DNA from: Clostridia bacterium
Lineage (GTDB): Bacteria; Bacillota; Sulfobacillia; SLMV01
Assembly: GCA_003551215.1 (NCBI GenBank)
Contig: PUMD01000147.1
Span: 1 to 47,738 of the forward strand
DNA length: 47,738 bases
Direction: 5' to 3'
Position numbers and translations under genes: made by a program. Positions 1 to 7,811 of this stretch are shown here, piece by piece; the stretch's first letter is position 1, and every line of letters begins with the position of its first letter. The notes under the pieces are model-generated. The model was not told where the DNA came from. It searched no databases and saw only the letters and a program-made list of their open reading frames with translations.

Positions 1-1
1 C

Positions 2-337
2 CCCCAGACTATCCGCCAGATGTGCCAGTGGATCAAGGAGAACCTGGGGGGAGACGTACCGCTGCACTTCAGCCGCTTTTTCCCCGCGTACCGCCTCACT
101 GATCTTTCCCCAACACCCATAAGCACCTTAGAGAAGGCCCATTCCATCGCGCAGCAGGAGGGCCTGAATTTCGTTTCTGTGGGCAACGTTCCGGGACACC
201 AGCACAACTCCACTTACTGTCCCGAATGCGATGCCGTGGTGCTGCGCAGGCATCATTTCACCGTGCTGGAGATAAACCTCGATGAGGAAGGAAACTGCCA
301 AAGCTGCGGCTATCCAATACCGGGTGTATGGGAATGA
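2..337 (+). CDS. amrS: AmmeMemoRadiSam system radical SAM enzyme AmrS, C-terminal part
   Basis: The reading frame is already open at the window edge, so only about the last 111 residues are present; the radical SAM core with its CxxxCxxC motif lies outside. The visible part matches the end of AmrS: a PLHFSRFFPAY segment, then LTDLSPTP, VGNVPGH, and two cysteine pairs (CPEC and CQSC) ending in GYPIPGVWE. AmrS usually occurs with AMMECR1 and Memo-type proteins; its substrate is unknown. The next gene starts inside this one (10 bp overlap), so the two are translationally coupled. Family assignment is from recalled family sequence and is firm for this C-terminus. Confidence 0.9.
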   Translation, partial: PQTIRQMCQWIKENLGGDVPLHFSRFFPAYRLTDLSPTPISTLEKAHSIAQQEGLNFVSVGNVPGHQHNSTYCPECDAVVLRRHHFTVLEINLDEEGNCQSCGYPIPGVWE

Positions 338-2640
338 ACCTGCCATCGCGGACCACCTGGCTCAAGCCGGCTGTAATGGTCGCCGGGGCCGGTGGAATGA
401 TGGGCCAGATTCTGCTACTCAGGGAATTTATGACCGCGGCTGGCGGCAACGAGCTGACCATGGGAGTTGTTCTGGCCAACTGGTTGATCTTCGAGGCAGC
501 GGGTGCCTGGGCAGCCGGCAGCCGGACCGACTCCCTCCGCAGGCCCGCAGTGGCCTATGCCGGACTCCTGGCAGGCTACGGCCTGGCCCTGCCGGTGATC
601 CTGGCATCAGTGGGAGCCGTACCGCGATGGCTCTTCGGGATCCTGCCCGGCGAGGGCGTGGGTATGCTGCCCCTTTTGGTGTCATCGCTCGTGCTGGTCG
701 GCCCGGCAAGCACCGCCCACGGGGCAATGTTTCCCGTGGCCTGTCGCATCATGCCCCAGGACGGTCCCGAAAACGGTGAGCACACTTCCATAGGGGCCAC
801 CTACGTGTGGGAAAACCTGGGCACACTGCTGGGGGGAATTCTGCTTACCCTCATACTGGTGGGACTCGTTGCACCGGTGAAGCTCGCCGCCGGCATTGCC
901 TTGGTTCATATTCTGGTCTCTTTGGCTCTCCTGACCGGGATCTATACTGATCAGCTCCGCGCCGGCAGCAAGACAGCAGCCGTCGTGGGGGCAGTGCTGC
1001 TGGTAGCGCTCGCACCTGCGGCCGCCGAGCGGCTGCATCAGGCCTCGCTCAGCTGGCAATGGCCCAACCAGCAGGTGGTGATGCGTCAGGAGTCTCCCTA
1101 CGGCAGCATCGCCGTAATCCAGAGGGAAGGCGAAAACACCTTCTTCTACGACGGAGAACCGGTGCTGACAACCCCCAATCCGGATACGGCAACGAGCGCC
1201 GATTTCGCTCACATAGCAGCAGCCTCCCATCCCCGGCCCGAAAGAGTGCTAGTGATAGGAGGGGGCCTGGGGGGAATTGTCGATGAGCTGCTGCAGCATC
1301 CGGTCCGCAGGCTGACCTACGTGGAGCTTGACCCGACCCTGCCGCAGGTCGTCCGCCAGTTTTCCTCCCCCGTCACCGAAAGAGAGCTGACTGATCCTCG
1401 CGTTGCTGTGAAGCACACCGATGCCCGCCTTCTGCTTCGGGGGGTCGAAGGTGCCTACGACCTGGTGGTCCTGGGGTTCATCCGACCGGCAACCCTGCAG
1501 ACCAACCGCCTGTTTACGGATGAATTTTTCACCTCGGTACAGAGGAACCTGCGCTCAGGAGGAGTAATGGCCTTCTCCCTCCCGGGTTCTCCCACCTACA
1601 TGAGCGACTTGATGGTCAACCTGAACAGCAGCATCTATCAGACGGCGCGCGAGACCTTCCCTTATATCACCCTGATCCCGGGAGAGAAAAACATATTCCT
1701 GGCCTCACAGCAGAAGCTGCCGGAGGAATCCTCTGCATTTGCCGACCGTCTGAAGCAGCGCCGGCTGCAAAAACCGGAGTTTATGTCCGCTGATTATCTG
1801 CGGTACCGGTTTGATACCCAACGGAGGCAGTGGGCAATGGACAGTATTGAACGGGCTGAAGTGCAGATAAACCGCGACTTCCACCCCGCCGGCCTGCTTT
1901 ATGCTCTGGCTCACTGGGGGGAACTGTTTTCCCCCCGGATGAGCCGCCTTCTCGACGGCATCCGCAGGCAGCCCGCCGGCCTGTACTTTGCCCCTGCCGC
2001 AGTACTGTTGGCAATCCTGCTGCTATTGGTGACAAAGAGCAGCCGCGGCAGGCAGGCTGCAGTCGTCTACGCTGTGGCCAGCACCGGAATGGCGGCAATG
2101 GCTTTCGACCTGCTTGTACTGCTGATGTTTCAGTGCCTGTACGGCTATGTGTACCAGATGGCCGGGCTTCTTGTGGCCTCTTTTATGGGCGGCATATTTT
2201 TGGGAGGTACATGGGGCCTCAGCCGGAGCCGTTCGGAGGAGTCGTCCTCGCTATTTTTCAGGTTTGATGCTGCAGTTGCCTTTCTGCTTCCGGTCCTCTA
2301 TGGGCTCGCCGTGCTGCTTCAGCGGCTGGTGGGGGCAGTCCCCCACTCACTCATTCTCACCACCCTGGCACTTTTTTCCTGCGGCTGCGGGTTCACCGCC
2401 GGAGGGCAATTTCCTCTTGCTGCTGCGGTTTTCTCCGCGGAGTCCCGAGAATCAGCAAAGGCGGCAACGGCCGGCATTCTGTACTCGGCTGATCTGCTGG
2501 GCGGCTGGTTTTGCGGCATGGCGGTAGCCCTGGTCCTCTTTCCGGTGTTGGGGCTCCAACATACCATAGGGTTTTTGTTCGCTCATAAGGTGATAAGCCT
2601 GCTGATTCTGACCGCTTCCCGGGGAGGTGAAGTGCGGTGA
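328..2640 (+). CDS. Polytopic membrane protein with spermidine-synthase-like domain
   Basis: This 770-residue protein has N-terminal and C-terminal hydrophobic helix bundles around a soluble Rossmann domain (about residues 255-470). That domain resembles SAM-dependent aminopropyltransferases: a nucleotide-binding GGGLGGIVDE motif, then an acidic strand end (YVELDPTLP), a DARLLL segment and NRLFTDEFF. The catalytic acidic residue expected after the YDLVV strand is replaced (VVLGFIRP), so classical spermidine synthase activity is doubtful; decarboxy-SAM or SAM may still bind. It belongs to the fused membrane/spermidine-synthase group. It overlaps amrS by 10 bp and the next gene by 4 bp, which implies one operon and a shared task. 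Substrate unknown. Confidence 0.85.
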   Translation: MGMNLPSRTTWLKPAVMVAGAGGMMGQILLLREFMTAAGGNELTMGVVLANWLIFEAAGAWAAGSRTDSLRRPAVAYAGLLAGYGLALPVILASVGAVPRWLFGILPGEGVGMLPLLVSSLVLVGPASTAHGAMFPVACRIMPQDGPENGEHTSIGATYVWENLGTLLGGILLTLILVGLVAPVKLAAGIALVHILVSLALLTGIYTDQLRAGSKTAAVVGAVLLVALAPAAAERLHQASLSWQWPNQQVVMRQESPYGSIAVIQREGENTFFYDGEPVLTTPNPDTATSADFAHIAAASHPRPERVLVIGGGLGGIVDELLQHPVRRLTYVELDPTLPQVVRQFSSPVTERELTDPRVAVKHTDARLLLRGVEGAYDLVVLGFIRPATLQTNRLFTDEFFTSVQRNLRSGGVMAFSLPGSPTYMSDLMVNLNSSIYQTARETFPYITLIPGEKNIFLASQQKLPEESSAFADRLKQRRLQKPEFMSADYLRYRFDTQRRQWAMDSIERAEVQINRDFHPAGLLYALAHWGELFSPRMSRLLDGIRRQPAGLYFAPAAVLLAILLLLVTKSSRGRQAAVVYAVASTGMAAMAFDLLVLLMFQCLYGYVYQMAGLLVASFMGGIFLGGTWGLSRSRSEESSSLFFRFDAAVAFLLPVLYGLAVLLQRLVGAVPHSLILTTLALFSCGCGFTAGGQFPLAAAVFSAESRESAKAATAGILYSADLLGGWFCGMAVALVLFPVLGLQHTIGFLFAHKVISLLILTASRGGEVR

Positions 2641-3287
2641 CACCGCAGCATCTCAGCCTCACCGGGTGGTTTCTGCTGGGAATATCAGCCGGGCTCGGGC
2701 CGTGTTTCGGCCACAGCCTGTTGGTACTGCTGCCGTACATCGGCATGAGCCGCGAGGGCACAGTGAAGGCTCTTTGGGAAGTGGTTTCCTTTTCCCTGGG
2801 GCGCGGCGGCAGCTATGCCGTCCTGGGAGCCGCCGCCGGACTCACCGGACGGACGCTGCGTGCGGTGGCCTCCCCTGTCTTTTCAATCGCTGCTGAAGCG
2901 GCCTTCGGCGGGCTGATGATGACGCTTGCGCTGGTGGTCTTGTTTTCTGCCGACAGCGGGGCCTGCAGGCTGCTGCATGAAAGGCTGAACAGCGGCCCCG
3001 GTCGAGCCATGTTTCTCGCCGGAGCCCTCACCGCCCTTACCCCCTGTCCACTGCTTTTGGGGCTTTTGTCCTCGGCGGCCGCCTCAGCAAGCACCCTTTA
3101 CGGACTGCTGAGCGGATTCACCTTTGCGGCTGGTTCAGTAATATCACCGGTGCTGCTTTTGGGACCGCTACTTGGATTTATCAAAGGCCGCGCTGCCTCC
3201 CGGCGGCTCGCCCGGATAACCAGGTTCCTCGGGGCACTGCTTCTTTTCGGCTATGGAGTACACATGGTGGTCAACGCGCTTTTGTAA
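2637..3287 (+). CDS. CcdA/DsbD-like (TauE/SafE/UreH-type) membrane protein
   Basis: A 216-residue protein with about six transmembrane helices arranged as an internal repeat. Each half carries a cysteine in a Pro-Cys motif: Cys23 in GLGPCFGH and Cys137 in LTPCPLL. This symmetrical pair matches the two membrane cysteines of CcdA and DsbD, which carry reducing equivalents across the membrane. The closest annotation labels for such proteins are DsbD_2 / urease accessory UreH-like or sulfite exporter TauE-like. The GTG start overlaps the upstream stop (GTGA). Its place as last gene of the AmrS trio suggests that it supplies electrons or exports a small product; that is inference. Confidence 0.8.
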   Translation: MTPQHLSLTGWFLLGISAGLGPCFGHSLLVLLPYIGMSREGTVKALWEVVSFSLGRGGSYAVLGAAAGLTGRTLRAVASPVFSIAAEAAFGGLMMTLALVVLFSADSGACRLLHERLNSGPGRAMFLAGALTALTPCPLLLGLLSSAAASASTLYGLLSGFTFAAGSVISPVLLLGPLLGFIKGRAASRRLARITRFLGALLLFGYGVHMVVNALL

Positions 3288-3570
3288 CACGCAGTCAGCG
3301 CAGCGGTCACCAGGTCACCCGCGGTGAGCTGGCCCGGCCCAGCAGTTTATGCGACTGCGAGATTAATAACCCCGGGCTGTTATCGCTGGTCAACGGGTAC
3401 GGCGGGGCTTTGGTGATGGCCGGGACACAGCCCGATGGCCGCTGCCATCTGCAGGGATAATACGAATCCGACGCAGAGCCCGGATGGCCGATCCTGCAGC
3501 AGGATGGGGCAGATCGCGCAAATCAGCGAAGGCGGTACGTGTTCAAAATTCGCCTGGCAACCTTCATTTC

Positions 3571-4596
3571 TCAGCCTATGCCGTACTTCTCGCGCAAAAG
3601 ATGGGCAATACGCCGCACCATCTCAATGGACTGATCCACTGAATCATCTCCCTGCGGATTCAAAAGACAGCAGCGGGCAGGTGCAAGCCAGCTTTGCCGG
3701 GCAATCTGTGATTCCGGAAGGCCGCGTTCATCCAGGTACTGCCACAGACTCACCAGCTGCTGCAGCAGATCATGTGCATCGGCACCCTGCATTTCCTCCT
3801 GCAGGGTAGGGGTTATCCCCCAGCACATCACGCCTCCCCGCCGGATGAAATCCCGTATCTGGTCGAAGTAGCGAACCATAACATGCCCGTTGGCCAGCGC
3901 GTCAACTGAGAGAACCTCCACATCCAGCCCGAAAAGGAAGGACCAGTCCGGATTTCCACACAGGTGCAGGCCCCTGGGCGGTTCAATACCGTCCAGAAAC
4001 TCCCCATAGTCCTCCAGGGCCTCGGCATCGGTGTAGCCGGTGAAGGCGCTGAAGAGCGATTCCAGACCCGGCTCATCGATCCAGACCACCGGGCTGGGAT
4101 GCCTGCTGGCCAGCTCGTGTCTTTGGGCCATAAGCTTTTTGCGAATGAAAGGAAACAAAAACTCCTTTACCTCCGGCCTATATATAATGGGCCGGCCTTC
4201 TTCATCGATGACCCTTAGCCCAAAGCTCACCGGCCCGATGACCTGACCGCGCACGTGTGGATGAAAGCCGAGATCTCGCCGCAGGAAGGCAGAGAAGGTG
4301 TCACTGTACTGCTCAGAAAGCCGAAAGTAATCCAGATCATCCCAGTGGGCAACCAGCTCAGGCAGCTGGCCCTGAAAATCCTCCGAACAGAAATGGATAT
4401 CCTGCTGTTCGAAATCGACTGTCACACCGGGGAAATTCTCCGAAATCTGCACGTACATGTCCTCGTAGAAGCTGCGCCGGGGAAGCTGCGGCCAGAAGGG
4501 TATGTCAAGCAAAAAGGCCAGATCCAGCGCCTTCTGCACACTTTTGTGCGGCATGATCCCCATGGCAGTGGTCAGGCAATCTCCCTGCAGTATCAC
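3571..4596 (-). CDS. Cobalamin-independent methionine synthase-like (MetE core / UROD superfamily) protein
   Basis: A 341-residue single-barrel protein of the MetE/uroporphyrinogen decarboxylase superfamily. A zinc-site pattern is visible: His211-x-Cys213 in GLHLCGNPDW and a cysteine pair at 309-310 (PARCCLLN), with the IDEPGL motif (residues 173-178) typical of MetE. It has the length of a core MetE, without the N-terminal half of the long enzyme, so the methyl donor may be a corrinoid or another small methyl compound rather than methyl-folate. The GTG at 4596 was preferred because AAGGAGGGG lies six bases upstream; an ATG at 4614 gives six more residues. Exact substrate unknown. Confidence 0.75.
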   Translation of the reverse strand: MILQGDCLTTAMGIMPHKSVQKALDLAFLLDIPFWPQLPRRSFYEDMYVQISENFPGVTVDFEQQDIHFCSEDFQGQLPELVAHWDDLDYFRLSEQYSDTFSAFLRRDLGFHPHVRGQVIGPVSFGLRVIDEEGRPIIYRPEVKEFLFPFIRKKLMAQRHELASRHPSPVVWIDEPGLESLFSAFTGYTDAEALEDYGEFLDGIEPPRGLHLCGNPDWSFLFGLDVEVLSVDALANGHVMVRYFDQIRDFIRRGGVMCWGITPTLQEEMQGADAHDLLQQLVSLWQYLDERGLPESQIARQSWLAPARCCLLNPQGDDSVDQSIEMVRRIAHLLREKYGIG

Positions 4597-4638
4597 CCAA
4601 AACCCCTCCTTCATCCGTCCCCGCTGAACTTTTCCTCC

Positions 4639-5004
4639 TCATCCACCGGGGTCGGCGTCTGTGAAATGATCGTGCTTTTTGCAGCTGACCCGGCCGGTTT
4701 CGGGGTCAATGCGGTATGTACCTCCGGCGGGGCATTCAGGGTAATGGCCCAGCAGCTGCCCGACATCCCCCGAACCGTCCACCAGAATGCTGAGATCTTG
4801 CGGCCACCGTCCGGTCATCACCTGGTATAAAGAGGCGGCATTCTCGGCAATTTTTTGGTTGGCGTGACAGGCTCGCCTCTCCGCCCGCCGGACCACCCCC
4901 GCATAAGTCGGAACTGCTATGGTAACCAGAACAAACAAAATCGCGAAGACTACCATCAACTCTACAAGCGTGAAACCGCGGTCGTCATGGAAATTGGTTT
5001 CCAC
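4639..5004 (-). CDS. Type IV pilin-like / type II secretion pseudopilin
   Basis: A 121-residue protein with a classic class III signal: charged leader ending in DDRG, then FTLVELMVVFAILFVL with the conserved Glu at +5, followed by one long hydrophobic helix. Prepilin peptidase would cut before the Phe. The C-terminal part has a GTYRIDP strand and cysteines (CPAGG, VSCKK), as in GspG/ComGC-type minor pilins. The GTG start at 5004 is supported by GGGAGGGG eight bases upstream; a longer open frame to 5301 has no ribosome site. No assembly ATPase, platform protein or peptidase gene is nearby, so it must rely on machinery encoded elsewhere. Confidence 0.85.
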   Translation of the reverse strand: METNFHDDRGFTLVELMVVFAILFVLVTIAVPTYAGVVRRAERRACHANQKIAENAASLYQVMTGRWPQDLSILVDGSGDVGQLLGHYPECPAGGTYRIDPETGRVSCKKHDHFTDADPGG

Positions 5005-5343
5005 GTTTTCCCCTCCCGAAAAACAGGCGAACTTGTTGCGAAGAACACGCGCTTTCCCTACGCCACTGATTGTACGCACAAAGCCGCCAATCCACAAGTT
5101 ACCACATGCTCGGGTTACGACGAGCCTCCAGGTGGCGGCGGCAGCTGCCCCGGCAGGCCCCACCCACAGCTTATGCAGTCCAAATGTGCCGGAGACCGGG
5201 TCGCTGAAGCCGGTGCAGGGCTGAATGAAGCACCGACCCGGGAGTCCTTTTTCACCTTCCCGGCTGTCCGGAAACCCCTCTGACTCAAAAGGAAACTGCA
5301 CCAGCAGGTCGGGCCTGACGAACGCGGGCGCAGCTCCCCAGAC

Positions 5344-5577
5344 TTGCCCGTTTCACGCATCGAAACGGGTAAGGAGACTCAACAGCTGCTCTTCTGCCCC
5401 GGCCTCCGCAATACCGCGGACATCTCACCTGCCGCTTTACAGACCGTACGGGCCGTACGGGACGACCGCCCCTTTAATATCATTGTTGAAGCACACAAGC
5501 CCTTGCGAGATAATCATGATATAGCATCATTGCAGCAGGCTCAGACGCTGTTGAGTCAGCTGCCAAAGCAGAGGTAA
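5344..5577 (+). CDS. Doubtful ORF in the 5005-5844 gap
   Basis: A 77-residue frame from a TTG, not recognised, without a ribosome site at its start. The middle reads like protein (ALQTVRAVRDDRPFNIIVEAH). Its stop overlaps the ATG of a second short frame (5577-5717, 46 residues, GAGG just upstream) in a TAATG arrangement. The rest of the 5005-5844 interval holds the pseudopilin upstream region, a hairpin and a tandem palindrome, and no other recognisable gene. It may be a gene remnant or chance. Confidence 0.2.
   Translation: MPVSRIETGKETQQLLFCPGLRNTADISPAALQTVRAVRDDRPFNIIVEAHKPLRDNHDIASLQQAQTLLSQLPKQR
5347..5369. repeat. 8-bp perfect inverted repeat
   Basis: CCCGTTTC at 5347-5354 pairs with GAAACGGG at 5362-5369 around a 7-base loop. 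There is no T-run on either side, so a rho-independent terminator is unlikely; it could be an operator or an RNA hairpin. Confidence 0.5.
5444..5461. repeat. Tandem 9-bp repeat CCGTACGGG x2
   Basis: Two adjacent copies of CCGTACGGG, each containing the palindrome CCGTACGG, in the intergenic stretch before the aminopeptidase gene. Function unknown; a regulator site is possible. Confidence 0.55.
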
Positions 5578-5844
5578 TGGGGTCTCGAGAATCGATAGAC
5601 ATCCTGCTTGTGGGCCGCGACGCCGATGGTGTCGGGCAGACCACACCACGGGAGACAAATCGGCAGCAAACACCAATCTCCCCAGCGGGTCTCATCTGCC
5701 CCATAGCGTACTCATAAACAGTCCACCATGCACGGCAGCCGAAGGCAAACAGCTGGAAGGCTCGCAAGCCGGGGGCAGAGTAGTTGTCGTATTGTCAGTG
5801 TCCGGCTGCATGGGGCAACCGGTGAAGGAAAGGGGAACAGCGAG

Positions 5845-6819
5845 ATGGAAACCAAACATCTGCTGATGCTCGAGGGAGCCAGAAAAGTGGTGGAAGTTTG
5901 CGGAGGAGCTCAGCCGTCAGAACAGGTGCTGATAGTAGCCGACTATGACACCACAGAAATGGGAATGCCCCTGTTGAGCGCCATACACAACGCAAAGGCA
6001 GAGCCGGTCATGGCGGTTATGCCGCCGCGTAAGACAGATGGCCTGCAACCGCCGGAGCCGGTGGCAGCGGCAATGAAGAGGGCCGATTTATTCATCTGTC
6101 TGGTGAGCAAGAGCATAACCCACACCAGTGCAGTCAAGAATGCTGTGCAGGGGGGAAGCCGCGGTCTGATGCTCACCCAATTTACTCCCGATATGCTGAT
6201 GGAAGGGGGCATCGACGCAGACTTTTCTTCTTTGGCACCAGCCGCCGAGAAGATGGCAGAGACGCTGCAGCAGGGCAGCAGCCTGACGGTGACCAGTTCG
6301 GCGGGAACTGATTTCAGTGCCGATATCGGTGGTCGACCGGGCAATGCTCTGACCTGCATGGTGCAGCCGGGTGAGTTTTCGCCGCTGCCCAATGTAGAGG
6401 CAAACGTTTCTCCCGTTGAGGGAACAGCCGAAGGCCGGCTGGTATTCGACGGCAGCATCCCTTACGCAGATATAGGCATTATATCCGATCCCGTAACCTG
6501 TCGGGTCGAACGGGGCGAGATCACTGGAATTTCTGGGGGCAAACAGGCAGACCAGCTCAGGGGTGCGCTGGCGGGCATGAACGACCCCGCAGTATACAAC
6601 ATCGCCGAAGTCGGAGTCGGACTGAATCCCTGCTGCCGGCTCAAGGGGCTAATGTTGGAAGATGAGGGCGTCTACGGCAGCGTTCACATCGGCATAGGGA
6701 CGAGCATCACCTTAGGAGGCCGGGTTAAGGCAGCCTGTCACTACGACCTGATAATGCTGGCCCCCACGCTGCGAGTGGATGGGGTACCCGTCCTGCAGGA
6801 CGGGCAGCTGATCCTCTAG
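5845..6819 (+). CDS. M29-like aminopeptidase (AmpS/PepS-type) protein
   Basis: A 324-residue protein of the thermophilic-aminopeptidase (M29) or related dioxygenase-like family. The C-terminal half has the family pattern: an AEVGVGLNP segment, an acidic LEDEGVYG, then SVHIGIG and the CHYDLIML motif that corresponds to the HxD metal ligands of M29 enzymes. It is shorter than classical AmpS (about 410 residues), mainly in the N-terminal domain, so substrate range may differ. The ATG at 5845 has GGAAAGGGG just upstream. It lies 77 bp before a GNAT/YoaP gene and an MFS carrier on the same strand, which suggests joint processing of a peptide-like compound (inference). Confidence 0.8.
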   Translation: METKHLLMLEGARKVVEVCGGAQPSEQVLIVADYDTTEMGMPLLSAIHNAKAEPVMAVMPPRKTDGLQPPEPVAAAMKRADLFICLVSKSITHTSAVKNAVQGGSRGLMLTQFTPDMLMEGGIDADFSSLAPAAEKMAETLQQGSSLTVTSSAGTDFSADIGGRPGNALTCMVQPGEFSPLPNVEANVSPVEGTAEGRLVFDGSIPYADIGIISDPVTCRVERGEITGISGGKQADQLRGALAGMNDPAVYNIAEVGVGLNPCCRLKGLMLEDEGVYGSVHIGIGTSITLGGRVKAACHYDLIMLAPTLRVDGVPVLQDGQLIL

Positions 6820-6896
6820 ATGGTGATGCCGGGCAGTGAGCCATCCACGCCAGTGTTGGACAGCGAGAACATCAGCTTGTCAAGGAGGCGCATCCA

Positions 6897-7718
6897 TTGA
6901 AAGAATCCGTTCGTCTGGATCATGACAACGTCGCCAGGCTGAACTGCTGCCCCGGTGGGCTGGAGATCGCAGACAAAAAGATGGGGGGCGAGCTGACCCG
7001 GACGGTCGCCTGGCACAGGGACATGCTCGATTGCGGAATGACCGGCTTCGCCCTGCGCTGCGGAGATGTCGTGCGGGGATTCGTGCAGTACATGCCGCAG
7101 GAGACCGCACCCCTGCCGGTGCTCGCCCCCGGAGCCGCTGTGCTTTTGTGTTTTCACTACAACCCCCCGCCCGAGGCAGCCGAAGCTGAACATCTTCGGC
7201 GGGAAAGCCAGCTGGTGCAGAAAGCGGCCGACGACGCCCGCCGGGCAGGGTTCAGCGGCCTGGCGGCCATTGGATGGTACCACCCGGTTCACTATCCCGT
7301 GGACTTCTTAGAAGAACTGGGGTTTGAAACCGTTGATAGAAACCCCGAATCCGCCCTGATGTGGTTGCCTTTCGCGGCAGATGCCGTCCCCCCGGAGATC
7401 CCGCCGCAGACTTTCCGGCCCCGCGATCTGTCCGCGGAGGGGCGGGTGGCAATTGACCTGGGTTACAGCCACCGGTGTCCCTACGAGATTCACCACAGCA
7501 ACCGCATCGCCGGGCTGTGCCGGCGTTTTTCCCCCGAGCAGGTCTCGCTGAACCTGGTGCTGACTGATACCAAAAAGCAGGTTCTGGCCAGCCGCGCCCC
7601 CAGCTGGAACTGGCACTGGCTGTACGTAAACGGCCGCCAGCTGGACATTCCGGCCAGCAGTCTGGACTATTCCACCCTGCAGCAGGTGTCCAACTGTGTC
7701 GCAGGCAGGGAGGAATAA
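6897..7718 (+). CDS. GNAT-fold protein with YoaP-like C-terminal domain
   Basis: A 273-residue protein. The first half looks like an acetyltransferase fold (RGFVQYMPQ strand, then QKAADDARRAGFSGLAAIGW). The second half, from about residue 180, resembles the YoaP domain found attached to GNAT proteins, with GYSHRCPYEIHHSNRIA and a cysteine further on. The TTG start is decided by a strong AAGGAGG eight bases upstream. The gene sits between the M29-like peptidase and an MFS carrier. Acyl acceptor unknown; N-acylation of an amino compound, for example as detoxification, is a guess from context. Confidence 0.65.
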   Translation: MKESVRLDHDNVARLNCCPGGLEIADKKMGGELTRTVAWHRDMLDCGMTGFALRCGDVVRGFVQYMPQETAPLPVLAPGAAVLLCFHYNPPPEAAEAEHLRRESQLVQKAADDARRAGFSGLAAIGWYHPVHYPVDFLEELGFETVDRNPESALMWLPFAADAVPPEIPPQTFRPRDLSAEGRVAIDLGYSHRCPYEIHHSNRIAGLCRRFSPEQVSLNLVLTDTKKQVLASRAPSWNWHWLYVNGRQLDIPASSLDYSTLQQVSNCVAGREE

Positions 7719-7811
7719 TCACGCCGGCGGTGAATTGTTTTACGGTCGGCCCTGATGTCTCAGCACTGCGCCGGCGTCGAACAGTTGGGATCATAGCCGG
7801 AGGTGTAGCGC

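Noticed and set aside
682-1230. Long minus-strand open frame opposite the SpeE-like gene
   Set aside because: It lies wholly antisense to a gene with clear domain motifs, has no ribosome site and shows no known motif; the high GC content produces many such shadows.
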